64,000 nt of DNA. Source: Nitrosomonadales bacterium. GTDB lineage: Bacteria; Pseudomonadota; Gammaproteobacteria; Burkholderiales; Gallionellaceae. The stretch is taken from NCBI GenBank assembly GCA_016234685.1, contig JACRAT010000030.1:1-64000 (forward strand), in the 5' to 3' direction. The notes beneath the pieces are model-generated. The model was given only the letters and a program-made list of their open reading frames with translations. It was not told where the DNA came from and made no database searches. Below, in pieces: positions 1-9,648 of the stretch; position 1 is the first letter of the stretch, and the number at the start of each line of letters is the position of its first letter. The position numbers and the translations under genes are program-made.

Positions 1-172
1 CCACCTTGGCCTTGAATCCCGGTGCGTGATTCCTTCTCGTCCTTTTCATGTGCTTGCTCCTCTGGTTGCCGTGCTGTTCACGGCTTGGGTTAAGCAAGGC
101 TATCACTTATCGGACTGTCCGAAATTACGGCGCCACCTCTCACCACGGTTTCGTTTGAGACTCAAGCCAAAA
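1..172. other. Non-coding edge region with two short palindromes
   Basis: I see no convincing gene here. Two small inverted repeats are visible: GCCGTG/CACGGC with a 5-nt loop at 68-84, and the near-perfect palindrome TCGGACtGTCCGA at 110-122. Both lie just beyond the 3' end of the minus-strand toxin gene. They lack an adjoining T-run, so I do not call a terminator. Confidence 0.3.
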
Positions 173-556
173 TCAAGCGCTTTCATCTTCCGCCTCTTTC
201 AGCACCTCCAGCAAGTCCGGCTTGCTTGTTGCCACGACGGAATCGCGCAGATGTTTGTGATGCGGAAAACTCGGCAAGTTGGGGAAGTGCGGGGTGTTGT
301 CGTAGCGGAACAGGAGTTCGTTGTTGGCTCGCTGCAAATGGTAGCGATAGCCCAGCGATTTCAGCGCGCCGCTGTCGATGATGAGCGCTTCGTTGATTTC
401 CAGCAACGCGCCATTTTGAAAGCGTAGCCGGATGCGCAGGTTGGCGCGCTCGGCGGTGAGGATTTCTTCTACATAACTCTCGGCGTAGGCGGGCAATCGG
501 GCGACTGCGACCTCGATCTTGGCAAAATATCGCTCAAGAGACTCATGCGGCGACAC
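173..556 (-). CDS. TumE-family (DUF6516-like) toxin of a type II toxin-antitoxin pair
   Basis: A 127-residue protein resembling the TumE/DUF6516 toxin family. It has an N-terminal helical segment, then a beta-rich core with a run of charged residues (RIRLRFQNGALLEINEAL) and a YRYHLQ...FRYDN motif near the middle, followed by a His-rich stretch (FPHHKHLRD). The reading frame starts with GTG at 556 and overlaps the end of the upstream antitoxin gene by 14 nt, as expected for a co-translated pair. The assignment rests on remembered family features and on the small upstream partner. The molecular activity of the toxin is not evident from the sequence. Confidence 0.6.
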   Translation of the reverse strand: MSPHESLERYFAKIEVAVARLPAYAESYVEEILTAERANLRIRLRFQNGALLEINEALIIDSGALKSLGYRYHLQRANNELLFRYDNTPHFPNLPSFPHHKHLRDSVVATSKPDLLEVLKEAEDESA

Positions 557-773
557 GCAACTGGCTTTCCAATTGTTGGTGCAGTGCGACGTAGTGCTGA
601 TAGGCGTTCGCCCAGTCTAGCGAGTCGGCATCGTCGTCGATCAAGCCTTTTTGGTAGCGATCAAAGAATGCCTCGGAATCCATGCCGCGCTGGCTTTCGT
701 ACAGGCTGAGTCGTTTGCTCACTGCCACCAGCGCATCCAGAGGCGAGGTATAGGTTACGCGTTGTTTCCTCAT
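543..773 (-). CDS. Probable antitoxin partner of the TumE-like toxin
   Basis: A 76-residue protein with the pattern SPLDALVAVSKRLSLYE followed by an acidic segment (Y-Q-K-G-L-I-D-D-D-A-D-S-L-D-W) and a C-terminal Leu/Gln-rich helix. Small proteins with this layout commonly precede DUF6516/TumE toxins. The ATG at 773 has a GGAGAG ribosome-binding site about 6 nt upstream. Its 3' end overlaps the toxin gene. It is divergent from the DUF2461 gene, so the promoter must lie between 774 and 922. No helix-turn-helix is obvious by eye, so autoregulation is only inferred. Confidence 0.55.
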   Translation of the reverse strand: MRKQRVTYTSPLDALVAVSKRLSLYESQRGMDSEAFFDRYQKGLIDDDADSLDWANAYQHYVALHQQLESQLRVAA

Positions 774-922
774 GGTGAACTCTCCGATGTATGGTTGACC
801 GTGCGCATGATACGCCGCAACCGGCTTGCGGGAAACCTCATAGGCAGATTACGGATTTCAAATCAACACGGGCACAATCCGTTACCATTCCGGCATGTAT
901 CCAAGTCAACAGGGAGATCGCC

Positions 923-1603
923 ATGCACTATTTCACCCCGCAGACCTTCACCTTCCTCAGCGAGCTCGCCGCCAACAACAGCCGCGAGTGGTTCGAGGCG
1001 CATAAGCAGGATTACGAGGCGTTGGTGCGTTTGCCTGCGCTGGCGTTCATCAGCGATATGTCGGACGAGATGCTGGCGATCTCGCGGCATTTTTTGGCGC
1101 AGCCGAAGAAGGTGGGCGGGTCGTTGATGCGGGTGCAGCGGGATACGCGCTTCAGCAAGATCAAGACGCCGTACAAGACCAATATCGGCATCCAGTTCCG
1201 TCACGAGGTGGGCAAGGATGTGCACGCGCCGGGCTATTACCTGCACATAGCACCGGGCGAGTGCTTTCTGGGCATCGGGCTGTGGCATCCCGTGCCGGAT
1301 GTGCTGTTCAAGCTGCGCGAGGCTATCGTGCAGCAGCCGGACGCGTGGGTGATGGCACGCGACGATGCAGCTTTCCGCCAGCATTTCACGCTGGAGGGCG
1401 ACTCGCTCGCCAACGCGCCGCGCGGCTTCGCCAAGGACCACCCGCTGCTGGCGGATCTGAAGCGCAAGGATTTCATCGGCATGGCTGCGTTGGACGAAGC
1501 GACGATCACCTCCCCCGCTTTGAGGGCGACGGTGGTCGAGCAGTTCCGGCAGGCCGGGCCGTACATGCGTTTCTTGTGCAAGGCACTCGGGTTGCCGTTC
1601 TAG
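923..1603 (+). CDS. DUF2461 / TIGR02453 family protein
   Basis: A 226-residue protein of the DUF2461 family. It shows the family hallmarks near the N-terminus (FTFLSELAANNSREWFEAHK), the RDTRFSKIKTPYKTN segment at about residues 74-88, and a GYYLHIAPGE motif near residue 107. The frame is open further upstream, but the ATG at 923 is preferred because it is preceded by AGGGAG at about 8 nt and matches the usual N-terminus of the family. The function of the family is unknown. The gene stands alone, divergent from the toxin-antitoxin pair. Confidence 0.8.
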   Translation: MHYFTPQTFTFLSELAANNSREWFEAHKQDYEALVRLPALAFISDMSDEMLAISRHFLAQPKKVGGSLMRVQRDTRFSKIKTPYKTNIGIQFRHEVGKDVHAPGYYLHIAPGECFLGIGLWHPVPDVLFKLREAIVQQPDAWVMARDDAAFRQHFTLEGDSLANAPRGFAKDHPLLADLKRKDFIGMAALDEATITSPALRATVVEQFRQAGPYMRFLCKALGLPF

Positions 1604-1630
1604 GGAAGCGCTGTGATTTTTCAAACCGTC

Positions 1631-1662
1631 CGCCCTGAGCCTGTCGAAGTGCTCATCACGAA
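1631..1662. repeat. Degenerate REP-like palindrome
   Basis: The segment around CCCTGAGCCTGTCGAAG matches a palindromic intergenic element very common in proteobacterial genomes (CGCCCTGAGCCTGTCGAAGGGC type). The right arm is degenerate (aagtgctcat). It lies 28 nt after the DUF2461 stop codon. Just downstream is a second small inverted repeat, CGCCT-ccct-AGGCG, near 1676-1689. Confidence 0.45.
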
Positions 1663-1793
1663 CGAGTAGATAGCGCCTCCCTAGGCGATTCGCCACAGTC
1701 CATGCTCCTCACACCAGCGCCGGGGATCGGCCCCGAGCCAGCTCACTTGTGTTATCTTTCACCCCTCTTTTTCCTCACCATGCGCCGCCCACC

Positions 1794-2729
1794 ATGACCT
1801 TGTTTTCGCTGATCGTCGCTTTGCTGCTGGAGCAGTGGCAACCGCTCTCCGCCCGCAAATTGCCGCTCGATGGGCTGACGGGCTATGTCAATTTCTTCCA
1901 GAATCAGTTGAATGCGGGCGAACGCAGGCACGGCAAGATCGCTTGGTCGCTGGCGGTGCTGGTGCTGGTGGTCGGCATCGGCGCGGTCTACTATCTGCTC
2001 GATTACGTCCACCCCCTGCTGGGGCTGGCCTTCTGCGTGCTGGTGCTATATCTCACCATGGGCTTTCGCCTGTTCAGCCACTATTTCACCGACATCCACC
2101 ACGCGCTGCGGGCCGACGATCTGCTGCGGGCGCGCACCCTACTGTCGGACTGGCGCGGCATTCCCAGCCATGAGTTGGATTCCTCCGAGGTGGCGCGTCT
2201 GGCCATCGAAGAAGCGCTGCTGGCCTCGCATCGCCATGTGTTCGGCGTAGCCTTCTGGTTCATCGCTGGGATGCTGGCGGGCATCGGCCCGGCGGGCGCG
2301 GCGCTGTACCGCATGGCCCAATTCCTGAGCCGACGCTGGGGCACGCTACACGGCGAAGATCATGGAGAGTTCGGCCTGTTCGCACGACTAGCCTATCACT
2401 GGATCGAATGGCTGCCGCTGCGGCTGACCGCGATCACCTTCGCCATCGTCGGCGACTTCGAGGACGCAGTGTATTGCTGGCGCACCCAGGCCAACACTTG
2501 GCCCGATCCCGAAGCCGGCATCGTGCTGGCCAGCGGCGCAGGCGCGCTCGGCGTGCGGCTGGGCCAGCCCATCCCGGATGGCGGCTTGTTGCTCGATCGC
2601 CCGGAGCTGGGCGCGGGCGACGATGCCGATGTCGATTTCATGCAAAGCACCATCGGCTTGGCTTGGCGCACGCTGGTGTTCATGCTGCTCCTGTTGCTGC
2701 TGCTCACTCTTTCCACTCTGGTCGGCTGA
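1794..2729 (+). CDS. CobD/CbiB-family integral membrane protein
   Basis: A 311-residue membrane protein resembling the betaproteobacterial CobD/CbiB family. Features are an N-terminal MTLFSLIVALLLEQ segment, two adjacent hydrophobic helices around residues 55-105, another helical hairpin near 155-190, and a very hydrophobic Leu-rich C-terminus. A GTG at 1749 opens the same frame, but the ATG at 1794 matches the usual family start (MTLxxLIxALLLEQ). True CobD/CbiB makes adenosylcobinamide phosphate. No other cobalamin gene is present here, so a role in cobalamin synthesis is doubtful. The gene is followed after 18 nt by hemH, with which it probably forms an operon. Confidence 0.7.
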   Translation: MTLFSLIVALLLEQWQPLSARKLPLDGLTGYVNFFQNQLNAGERRHGKIAWSLAVLVLVVGIGAVYYLLDYVHPLLGLAFCVLVLYLTMGFRLFSHYFTDIHHALRADDLLRARTLLSDWRGIPSHELDSSEVARLAIEEALLASHRHVFGVAFWFIAGMLAGIGPAGAALYRMAQFLSRRWGTLHGEDHGEFGLFARLAYHWIEWLPLRLTAITFAIVGDFEDAVYCWRTQANTWPDPEAGIVLASGAGALGVRLGQPIPDGGLLLDRPELGAGDDADVDFMQSTIGLAWRTLVFMLLLLLLLTLSTLVG

Positions 2730-2747
2730 ACGCCGCCACGCATCCCA

Positions 2748-3842
2748 ATGGCTTATCTGAACGAACCCGCTTTTGCTCATGGAACCCCTGAAAAGACCGG
2801 TGTACTGCTGCTCAACCTCGGCACCCCGGAAGCGCCCACCGCCCCTGCACTGCGGCGCTATCTGAAGGAATTCCTGTCCGATCCGCGCGTGGTCGAGATC
2901 CCGCGCCCGATCTGGTGGATGATCCTCAACGGCATCATCCTCAACACCCGCCCGAAAAAATCCGCCGCCAAATACGCCTCGGTGTGGATGGATGAGGGCT
3001 CGCCGCTGAAAGTCCACACCGAGCGGCAGACTACGCTGCTGCGCCAGTGCTTGGCCGAACTCGCCCCCGGCGCACCGCTGCTGGTGGATTACGCCATGCG
3101 CTACGGCCAGCCTTCGGTGGCCGCCGCCATCGCCCGTCTCAAGGCGCAGAACTGCCAGCGCATCTTGCTACTGCCGCTCTACCCGCAATACGCCGCCAGC
3201 ACCGTCGCCACCGCCTGCGACGCTGCCTTCGAGACCCTGCGCCACACCCGCAACGCCCCGGCGCTGCGCACCGTGCGTCACTTCCACGACGATCCCGGCT
3301 ACATCAAAGCCAGCGCGCAGAACATCCGCGACCACTGGACACTGCATGGCCGCCCGGACAAGCTGCTACTGAGTTTCCACGGCCTGCCGCGCTACACGCG
3401 GGACAAGGGCGACCCGTATTTCTGCGAATGCCAGAAGACTGGCCGCCTCATCGCCGAACAACTGGGCCTCACGCCGGAACAATATCTCATCACCTTCCAA
3501 TCGCGCTTCGGTCGCGCCGAATGGCTGCAACCCTACACCACCGCCACGCTCAAGGAACTAGGCCGTGCCAAGACCCGCCGCATCGACGTGGCCTGCCCCG
3601 GCTTCGTCGCCGACTGCCTAGAGACGCTGGAGGAGATCGCGCAGGAGGGTAAAGAAGACTTTCAGCACGCTGGCGGCGGCGACTACCACTACATCCCCTG
3701 CCTGAACCAAAGACCGGACTGGATCGAAGCACTGTCCAAGCTCGCGCTGGACAATCTGCAAGGCTGGCTGGATGTTGCCTCTGATGCAGCAAGGCTGGAG
3801 CGAAGTCGCTTGTATGCCTTGGAGCGAGGAGCCAAACGCTAA
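2748..3842 (+). CDS. hemH: Ferrochelatase
   Basis: Ferrochelatase inserts Fe(II) into protoporphyrin IX, the last step of protohaem synthesis. The 364-residue length is normal. Visible hallmarks are the N-terminal [14 protein letters not shown], the conserved [11 protein letters not shown], and the catalytic-site segment [18 protein letters not shown] with the metal-pathway histidine at residue 211. The [16 protein letters not shown] region and [15 protein letters not shown], which carries the conserved acidic residue, follow. The C-terminus ends with the usual YIPCLN motif plus a short charged tail. The gene starts 18 nt after the CobD-like gene. Confidence 0.96.
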   Translation: MAYLNEPAFAHGTPEKTGVLLLNLGTPEAPTAPALRRYLKEFLSDPRVVEIPRPIWWMILNGIILNTRPKKSAAKYASVWMDEGSPLKVHTERQTTLLRQCLAELAPGAPLLVDYAMRYGQPSVAAAIARLKAQNCQRILLLPLYPQYAASTVATACDAAFETLRHTRNAPALRTVRHFHDDPGYIKASAQNIRDHWTLHGRPDKLLLSFHGLPRYTRDKGDPYFCECQKTGRLIAEQLGLTPEQYLITFQSRFGRAEWLQPYTTATLKELGRAKTRRIDVACPGFVADCLETLEEIAQEGKEDFQHAGGGDYHYIPCLNQRPDWIEALSKLALDNLQGWLDVASDAARLERSRLYALERGAKR

Positions 3843-3953
3843 GGTGAAACCCCTCAAATAAGGCATTGCCATAATCTGGCTCGGCGACTAGCATGGTGAG
3901 CCATAAGTTGGCCGTACCGCCACGCCCCCGCAACCGCCACTTGGACGCAGAAC

Positions 3954-6497
3954 ATGCCCAGAAAAACGGGAGAGAAAAAATCGCCACGCCAGCGTGTTGA
4001 AGAGCCTGCCTTCCTAGTCGCCGGGATAGGTGCTTCGGCAGGCGGACTGGAAGCCTTCACCCAGTTGCTGCGCAACATCCCACCCGATACCGGGATGGCC
4101 TACATTCTGATGCAACATCTGGCTCAGGATCACAAAAGCATGTTGCCGGAGATACTCTCTGGAATCAGCCGGATGCCTGTGACCGAGGCGCGCGACGGGC
4201 TGGTGGTCAAGCCGGATCATGTCTACGTCAATCCGCCCGGCTACGACATCGGCCTGCGTCATGGCACGTTGCGCGTCACCCAGCTAACTGCCGCACACGG
4301 CTTGCACCACCCCATCGACCTGTTCTTCGCCTCGCTCGCCGCCGACCTTAGCGGACGCGCCATCGGCGTAGTGCTGTCCGGTACCGGATCGGACGGCACG
4401 CAGGGGCTGGAAGAGATCAAGATCGCCGGCGGCATCACGCTGGCGCAAAATCCCCAGTCAGCAGACTATCCCGGTATGCCGCTCAGCGCTGCCTCTTCCG
4501 GCTATGTGGATTACATCCTCGCTCCCGAAGAGATCGCCCACCAGCTGAGCGAGATCGGTCGCCACCACACTCAGGTGGCGGCACAGGAATCGCCCGCACT
4601 ACGGCGCAATGCGCTGAGCGAAATCTTCACCATCCTGCGCGAAGCCACCGGCAACGATCTGCTCTACTACAAATCGGGAACCATCTCGCGTCAGGTCGAG
4701 CGGCGCATGTTGCTGAACAAATGCACGTCCACCTCGAAATACATCGAATTCCTGCGCCATACACACGGCGAGGTGAAAGCCTTGTATCAGGACATCCTCA
4801 TCAATTTCACCCGTTTCTTCAGAGACCCCGAAACTTTTGAGGCACTGACCTCCCGCGTGTTCCCCCGTTTACTTCAAAACAGGCCGATCAACACACCGCT
4901 CAGGATATGGTGCGCAGGCTGTGCCACTGGCGAAGAGGCCTATTCTCTCGCCATCTGCCTGCTGGAACTCATGGCAGAGACTGGCGAGACCTTTCCTGTG
5001 CAGATTTTTGCCAGCGACGCCAACGAAGAGGCGGTCGACTGGGCACGGCGCGGCATCTACCCGGAAACCATCGCGCTGAATGTCTCAACGGATCGGTTGC
5101 GCCGCTTCTTCATCCGCTCGAACGACAAGTTTCAGGTCAGCCCACAGGTACGCAACCTGTGCGTGTTCGCCAAGCACAACATCGCCAACGACCCTCCGTT
5201 CTCCAGCGTGGATCTGGTGGTGTGCCGCAATGTGCTGATCTACTTCGGCCACGCGCTGCAAAAGCGGGTGCTGCGGCTGTTCCATTACGCCCTGAAGCAG
5301 GATGGCCTGCTGATGCTGGGCCCAAGCGAGACGGTGGGTGAACAGCTGGACCTGTTCGCGCTGGAAGACAAGAAGAACAAGATCTTCTCGTGCAAGCATT
5401 CGATCAACCGCACCCCGTTGCCTGCGCTCCCCCGGCAACTTCCCTCGTCGGTCGGCATCGGCGGTATGCTGGAAAGACGCACCAACGCGCCCTCCATCGA
5501 GCAACTGGCCGATCAGGTCGTGCTGGAGAAATACACACCCGCTGCCGTCATCGTCAACGATCATCTGGAGATTCTTCATTTTCGTGGGCACACCGGCACA
5601 TTTCTGGAGCCTCCAGCGGGAGAGGCCAGCCTGAATCTGCTCAAAATGGTTCACCACAGTCTGGCGCTCGATCTGCGACTGGCTCTCAACAAGGTAAAGA
5701 AAAGCCATCAGGCGATACGACAGGAGAGATTGCGCTTCCGCGAACAGGATTTCATCAATCTGGACGTCGTTCCGCTCTCCACCTCATCGGGCTACACCGG
5801 CTGTATGCTGGTCATGCTGGAGTTACTGCCCCGACCTGACGCAACCACCTCCGCTCCCGCCCCCACCGAAATGCCGCTGCTGGCGCGCGAACTGAACGCC
5901 ACCCGCGAAGAACTGAAATCCGTCATCGAGCAACTTGAATCGACTTCCGACGAGTTGCGTCGGACGAACGAGGAATTGCAGGTCAGCCGGGAAGAATGGC
6001 ACAGCGCCAATGAAGAATTGCAAAGCACCAACGACGAACTGGAGGTCTCCCGCACCGACCTGCAACTCACCAACGAGGAGTTGGTCAAGCTGAATCGGGA
6101 TCTAGCCACCAAGATGGATGAACTCCGCCTCGCCGCCAAGGTATTCGACAGTGCGCTGGAAGGCATCCTCATCACCGATGCAAACGGCATCATCCAGTCG
6201 GTCAATCCCGCATTCACCACCACGACAGGCTACTCTGCCGCCGAGGCCATCGGCCAGAATCCACACTTCCTGAGCGCTGGCCGCCACGACGCCCTGTTCT
6301 ACCAAAGCATGTGGGGCGAGATCAAACGTCACAGCCAGTGGCGCGGCGAAATCTGGAACCGGCGCAAGAATGGCGAGATATTCTGCGAGCGCCTGAACAT
6401 CAGCGCGATCCGCGATGAAAAAGGGCTGGTCTCACACTACATCGGCATCTTTCATGATGTCGGGCGAGTAGAATCGCCCCAAGCAACCAGTACATAG
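3954..6497 (+). CDS. CheB-CheR-PAS fusion signalling protein
   Basis: An 847-residue multidomain protein. Residues 20-200 form a CheB methylesterase domain with Ser28 in GIGASAGG, His55 in MQHLA and Asp147 in SGTGSDGT as the catalytic triad; no receiver domain precedes it. Residues 215-470 form a CheR methyltransferase with the SAM-binding CAGCATGEEAYS at 320-331 and VVCRNVLIYF. After a linker comes a long coiled coil (about residues 635-720, repeated EEL/NEELQ patterns) and a C-terminal PAS domain (about 725-840). No kinase or output domain follows. Such fusions occur in many environmental bacteria, often with histidine kinases; their methylation targets are mostly unknown. The next gene starts 14 nt later and carries a very similar PAS domain, so the two probably work together. 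Confidence 0.9.
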   Translation: MPRKTGEKKSPRQRVEEPAFLVAGIGASAGGLEAFTQLLRNIPPDTGMAYILMQHLAQDHKSMLPEILSGISRMPVTEARDGLVVKPDHVYVNPPGYDIGLRHGTLRVTQLTAAHGLHHPIDLFFASLAADLSGRAIGVVLSGTGSDGTQGLEEIKIAGGITLAQNPQSADYPGMPLSAASSGYVDYILAPEEIAHQLSEIGRHHTQVAAQESPALRRNALSEIFTILREATGNDLLYYKSGTISRQVERRMLLNKCTSTSKYIEFLRHTHGEVKALYQDILINFTRFFRDPETFEALTSRVFPRLLQNRPINTPLRIWCAGCATGEEAYSLAICLLELMAETGETFPVQIFASDANEEAVDWARRGIYPETIALNVSTDRLRRFFIRSNDKFQVSPQVRNLCVFAKHNIANDPPFSSVDLVVCRNVLIYFGHALQKRVLRLFHYALKQDGLLMLGPSETVGEQLDLFALEDKKNKIFSCKHSINRTPLPALPRQLPSSVGIGGMLERRTNAPSIEQLADQVVLEKYTPAAVIVNDHLEILHFRGHTGTFLEPPAGEASLNLLKMVHHSLALDLRLALNKVKKSHQAIRQERLRFREQDFINLDVVPLSTSSGYTGCMLVMLELLPRPDATTSAPAPTEMPLLARELNATREELKSVIEQLESTSDELRRTNEELQVSREEWHSANEELQSTNDELEVSRTDLQLTNEELVKLNRDLATKMDELRLAAKVFDSALEGILITDANGIIQSVNPAFTTTTGYSAAEAIGQNPHFLSAGRHDALFYQSMWGEIKRHSQWRGEIWNRRKNGEIFCERLNISAIRDEKGLVSHYIGIFHDVGRVESPQATST

Positions 6498-6511
6498 TCA
6501 GGAGGTACGCT

Positions 6512-8719
6512 ATGAGCGGCAATCATTTTGAAGCAATGTCCAAACAAGCTCTGACCGAGTTGCTCGAACGCCTCCAGTCCAAACAGCAGAAGGAAGCCGA
6601 CGCCAAGGAACGCATCCTGCATGAGTTGCGGGTACATCAGGTCGAGCTGGAGATGCAGAACCGTGAACTGCGCGAAGTGCAGGAGCGGCTGGAAGAGAGC
6701 CGCGACCGCTACGCCGATCTCTATGACTTTGCCCCGCTCGGCTATTTCACCTTTGACCGCAACGGCCTGATTCTGGCGGTCAACCTGACCGGTGCCATCC
6801 TGCTTGGCCGCGACCGCTCACGGATGATCGGCCTGCCCTTCATCAACTTTCTAACTCGGCGTGATCGCCCGGCATTCCTCAAGCATCTGCACAACTGCCT
6901 GCACGAAAACCTCCAGACCAGCGCAGAATTTTCGCTCAGCCTGCCCACCGGCAAGACCGTGGAAGTCGAGTTGACCAGCACCCCCTCCGGCCATGCCGGA
7001 GAGCAGCTGGAATTCTGCCGTACTGCCATGACCGACATCAGCGAGCGCAAAAGCGCCGAACAAAAGCTGCGCCTCGCCGCCAAAGTGCTGGAGAACACAC
7101 AGGAAGGCGTGCTCGTGACCGACGCCCAAAAACACATCCTCGCCGTCAACCCCGCCTTCACGAAAGTCACTGGATACAGCGCCGAAGATGTCATCGGAAA
7201 ATCTCCCGACATACTACAGTCCGGCATACAGGATGCTGCGTTCTATCAGCAGATGTGGAAATCACTCAAGCAGACCGGGCACTGGCAGGGCGAAATATGG
7301 AACCGGCGCAAGAGCCACGACATCTACCCCGAGTGGCTGAACATCAGCCTGATAAAAAACGCGGCCGGCGAGATTGAGCACTATGTGGGCATTTTTTCCG
7401 ACATCAGCAGTCAGGAAAACATGAAGAAGCACCTGCACGAGATGGCGTATTACGACAGCCTGACCGGCCTGCCCAACCGTAACCTACTGATGGAGCGTCT
7501 GCGGCACGAGTTGCTGCAAGCCAAGCGCAGCGGCTCGATGATGGCGATCCTGTTCCTCGACATCGACCGATTCAAGGTCATCAACGACACACTGGGCCAC
7601 AGCATGGGCGACCTGCTGCTCAAGGAGGTCGCCAGCCGTCTGGGTAAATGCATACGCGAGGGCGACACGCTGGCCAGACTGGGAGGAGACGAGTTCGTCG
7701 CCCTGCTACAGGACGTGAACAACGAACAAGTGGCGATCCAGGCGGCAGGCCGGATGCTGGAAGGTTTGAGCCTGCCGCTCACTCTGCAAGAACATGAGCT
7801 GTTCATCACCACCAGCATCGGCATCTGCCTCTATCCGATGGACGGAGAGGACATCGACACCCTGATCCGCAACGCGGACGCTGCCATGTATCGAGCGAAA
7901 GAGTCGGGCCGCAACAACTACCAGTTCTACGCTGCCGCCATGAACGAGGTCGCCCAGCAGCAATTCCGTCTTGAAAGCGGTCTGCGTCGCGCCATCGAGC
8001 GCAATGAACTGTTCGCGCTGTATCAGCCGCAGATCGATCTGGAAAGCGGGCGTTTGGTCGGGGCCGAAGCGCTGCTGCGCTGGCGTCACCCGGAGCTGGG
8101 TCTGGTTTCGCCCAAGGACTTTATCCCCATCGCCGAAGACTGCGGCCTGATCGACCAGTTGGGCAACTGGGTGCTACGCACCGCCTGCAAACAGAACAAG
8201 GCTTGGCAGGACGCCGGATTGCCGCCGATACGGGTCGCCGTCAACATCTCATCTCGGCAGTTCAAGCAAAAGGATCTATTCCTCGTAGTCAGCGAGGCGC
8301 TGGAAGAAAGCGGGCTGGCACCGCAATATCTGGAACTGGAGCTGACCGAAAGCATCTTCATGGAAGAAATCCACACCGCGATCTCCACCCTGAAGCGCAT
8401 CAAGCAACTGGGCGTGGCCTTGTCCATCGACGATTTCGGTACTGGATTCTCATCACTGAGCCGGTTGCGCCGTTTTCCCATCGACACGATCAAGATCGAC
8501 CAGAGTTTCGTGCAGGAACTGATGGGCGACACCGACAGCGAAGCCGTGGTCAAAGCCATCATCGCTCTGGCACACAATCTGAAGCTGAACACCATCGCCG
8601 AAGGCGTAGAGACCGAGGGACAGCGCACTTTCCTGCAAGACAACGGTTGCCAGTTGATGCAAGGGTATTTGTACGCCCGCCCGCTGGAACCTAGCCAGTT
8701 CAGCGCGCTGCTGATTTAA
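6512..8719 (+). CDS. PAS-PAS-GGDEF-EAL cyclic-di-GMP enzyme
   Basis: A 735-residue protein with an N-terminal coiled coil (about 10-65), two PAS domains (about 70-180 and 190-300), a GGDEF domain (about 310-470) and an EAL domain (about 490-730). The diguanylate cyclase motif GGDEF (391-395) is intact. RxxD (REGD, 382-385) sits exactly five residues before it, so product inhibition is likely. The phosphodiesterase also looks competent: EAL at 519-521, N-I-S-S-R-Q-F, E-L-T-E-S, IDDFGTGFSS and AEGVETEGQ are present. The protein has no membrane segment and is probably cytoplasmic. The ATG at 6512 has a near-consensus ribosome-binding site (CAGGAGG) ending 5-6 nt upstream. Confidence 0.95.
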   Translation: MSGNHFEAMSKQALTELLERLQSKQQKEADAKERILHELRVHQVELEMQNRELREVQERLEESRDRYADLYDFAPLGYFTFDRNGLILAVNLTGAILLGRDRSRMIGLPFINFLTRRDRPAFLKHLHNCLHENLQTSAEFSLSLPTGKTVEVELTSTPSGHAGEQLEFCRTAMTDISERKSAEQKLRLAAKVLENTQEGVLVTDAQKHILAVNPAFTKVTGYSAEDVIGKSPDILQSGIQDAAFYQQMWKSLKQTGHWQGEIWNRRKSHDIYPEWLNISLIKNAAGEIEHYVGIFSDISSQENMKKHLHEMAYYDSLTGLPNRNLLMERLRHELLQAKRSGSMMAILFLDIDRFKVINDTLGHSMGDLLLKEVASRLGKCIREGDTLARLGGDEFVALLQDVNNEQVAIQAAGRMLEGLSLPLTLQEHELFITTSIGICLYPMDGEDIDTLIRNADAAMYRAKESGRNNYQFYAAAMNEVAQQQFRLESGLRRAIERNELFALYQPQIDLESGRLVGAEALLRWRHPELGLVSPKDFIPIAEDCGLIDQLGNWVLRTACKQNKAWQDAGLPPIRVAVNISSRQFKQKDLFLVVSEALEESGLAPQYLELELTESIFMEEIHTAISTLKRIKQLGVALSIDDFGTGFSSLSRLRRFPIDTIKIDQSFVQELMGDTDSEAVVKAIIALAHNLKLNTIAEGVETEGQRTFLQDNGCQLMQGYLYARPLEPSQFSALLI

Positions 8720-8862
8720 GGGATTCCGATTCGATCAGCAAAACCTAGCCCCGTTTAACTCCAGCGATGGCTATCTCCATAGGAAACAGCCAAAACCGAG
8801 CGCTCGCCGAACACTCTCTGCGGCACGCCCCCTCAGTGTTATCCTCACCGCCGACTCATTTG

Positions 8863-9549
8863 ATGACAGACACCATGACCGCTACGCTTCCCGTCCTTTC
8901 CTTCCTCGAAACCCGCGTCCTCGGCGTACTCGCCGAAAAACAACGCACCGTACCCGACTCTTACCCGCTGACGCTCAACTCGCTGGTTTCCGGCTGCAAC
9001 CAGAAAAGCAGCCGCGACCCGGTGATCGAGGCGACAGAATCAGAGGTGCAAGCGGCGCTGGATAGTTTGAAGAGTTTGACTTTGGTGATGGAGACCAGCG
9101 GCGGGCGAGCTTCGCGTTTTGCGCACAACATCGAGCGCGTGCTGCGCATCCCCACGCAATCCACCGCCATCATCGCCATGCTGATGCTGCGCGGCCCGCA
9201 GACGGCAGGCAAACTGCGCATCAATTGCGAACGGCTGCACAAATTCGCCGACATCTCCTCGGTCGAAAGCTTTCTGGTCGAACTGGCGGAACGGGCAGCG
9301 GGTGGACTGGTGGTCGAACTGCCGCGCCAGCCCGGCTCACGCGAGAATCGCTGGACGCACCTGCTTTCCGGCGCACCAGTGATCGAAGAGCGCAACGCCG
9401 GATCGCCCACCGCCTCGGCAGACGTGACCGTCGGCGAGATCGCCGCCCTCAAAGCCAACGTCGCCCGACTGGAAGCCGAAGTGAGCGAACTGCGCGTGAT
9501 GATGAGCAAGCTGTGCGCAGAGTTGGGCGTGACAGTGGGCAAGAACTAA
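8863..9549 (+). CDS. YceH family (UPF0502/DUF480) protein
   Basis: A 228-residue protein matching the YceH/UPF0502 family. Hallmarks are ETRVLGVLAEKQRTVPDSYPLTLNSL, the CNQKSSRDPV motif, LMLRGPQTAGKLR and a C-terminal coiled coil (KANVARLEAEVSELRVMMSKL). YceH-family proteins contain two winged-helix domains; their function is not established. The frame is open from 8767, but similarity to the family begins only at LPVLSFLETRV. I take the ATG at 8863, while the ATG at 8875 is equally possible. Neither start has a clear Shine-Dalgarno sequence. Confidence 0.85.
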   Translation: MTDTMTATLPVLSFLETRVLGVLAEKQRTVPDSYPLTLNSLVSGCNQKSSRDPVIEATESEVQAALDSLKSLTLVMETSGGRASRFAHNIERVLRIPTQSTAIIAMLMLRGPQTAGKLRINCERLHKFADISSVESFLVELAERAAGGLVVELPRQPGSRENRWTHLLSGAPVIEERNAGSPTASADVTVGEIAALKANVARLEAEVSELRVMMSKLCAELGVTVGKN

Positions 9550-9648
9550 ACAAGAAGGGAACTAGGCTCTTTCCGCTGCGAGCCATAAGCAGTGTTTCAT
9601 ATTTAATCAGGCCAGTATTACACTCGCGGCCATTCTGGAAGGAAAAAC

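Noticed and set aside
26-427. Plus-strand open frame at the window edge
   Set aside because: It runs antisense across the toxin gene and has no recognisable features.
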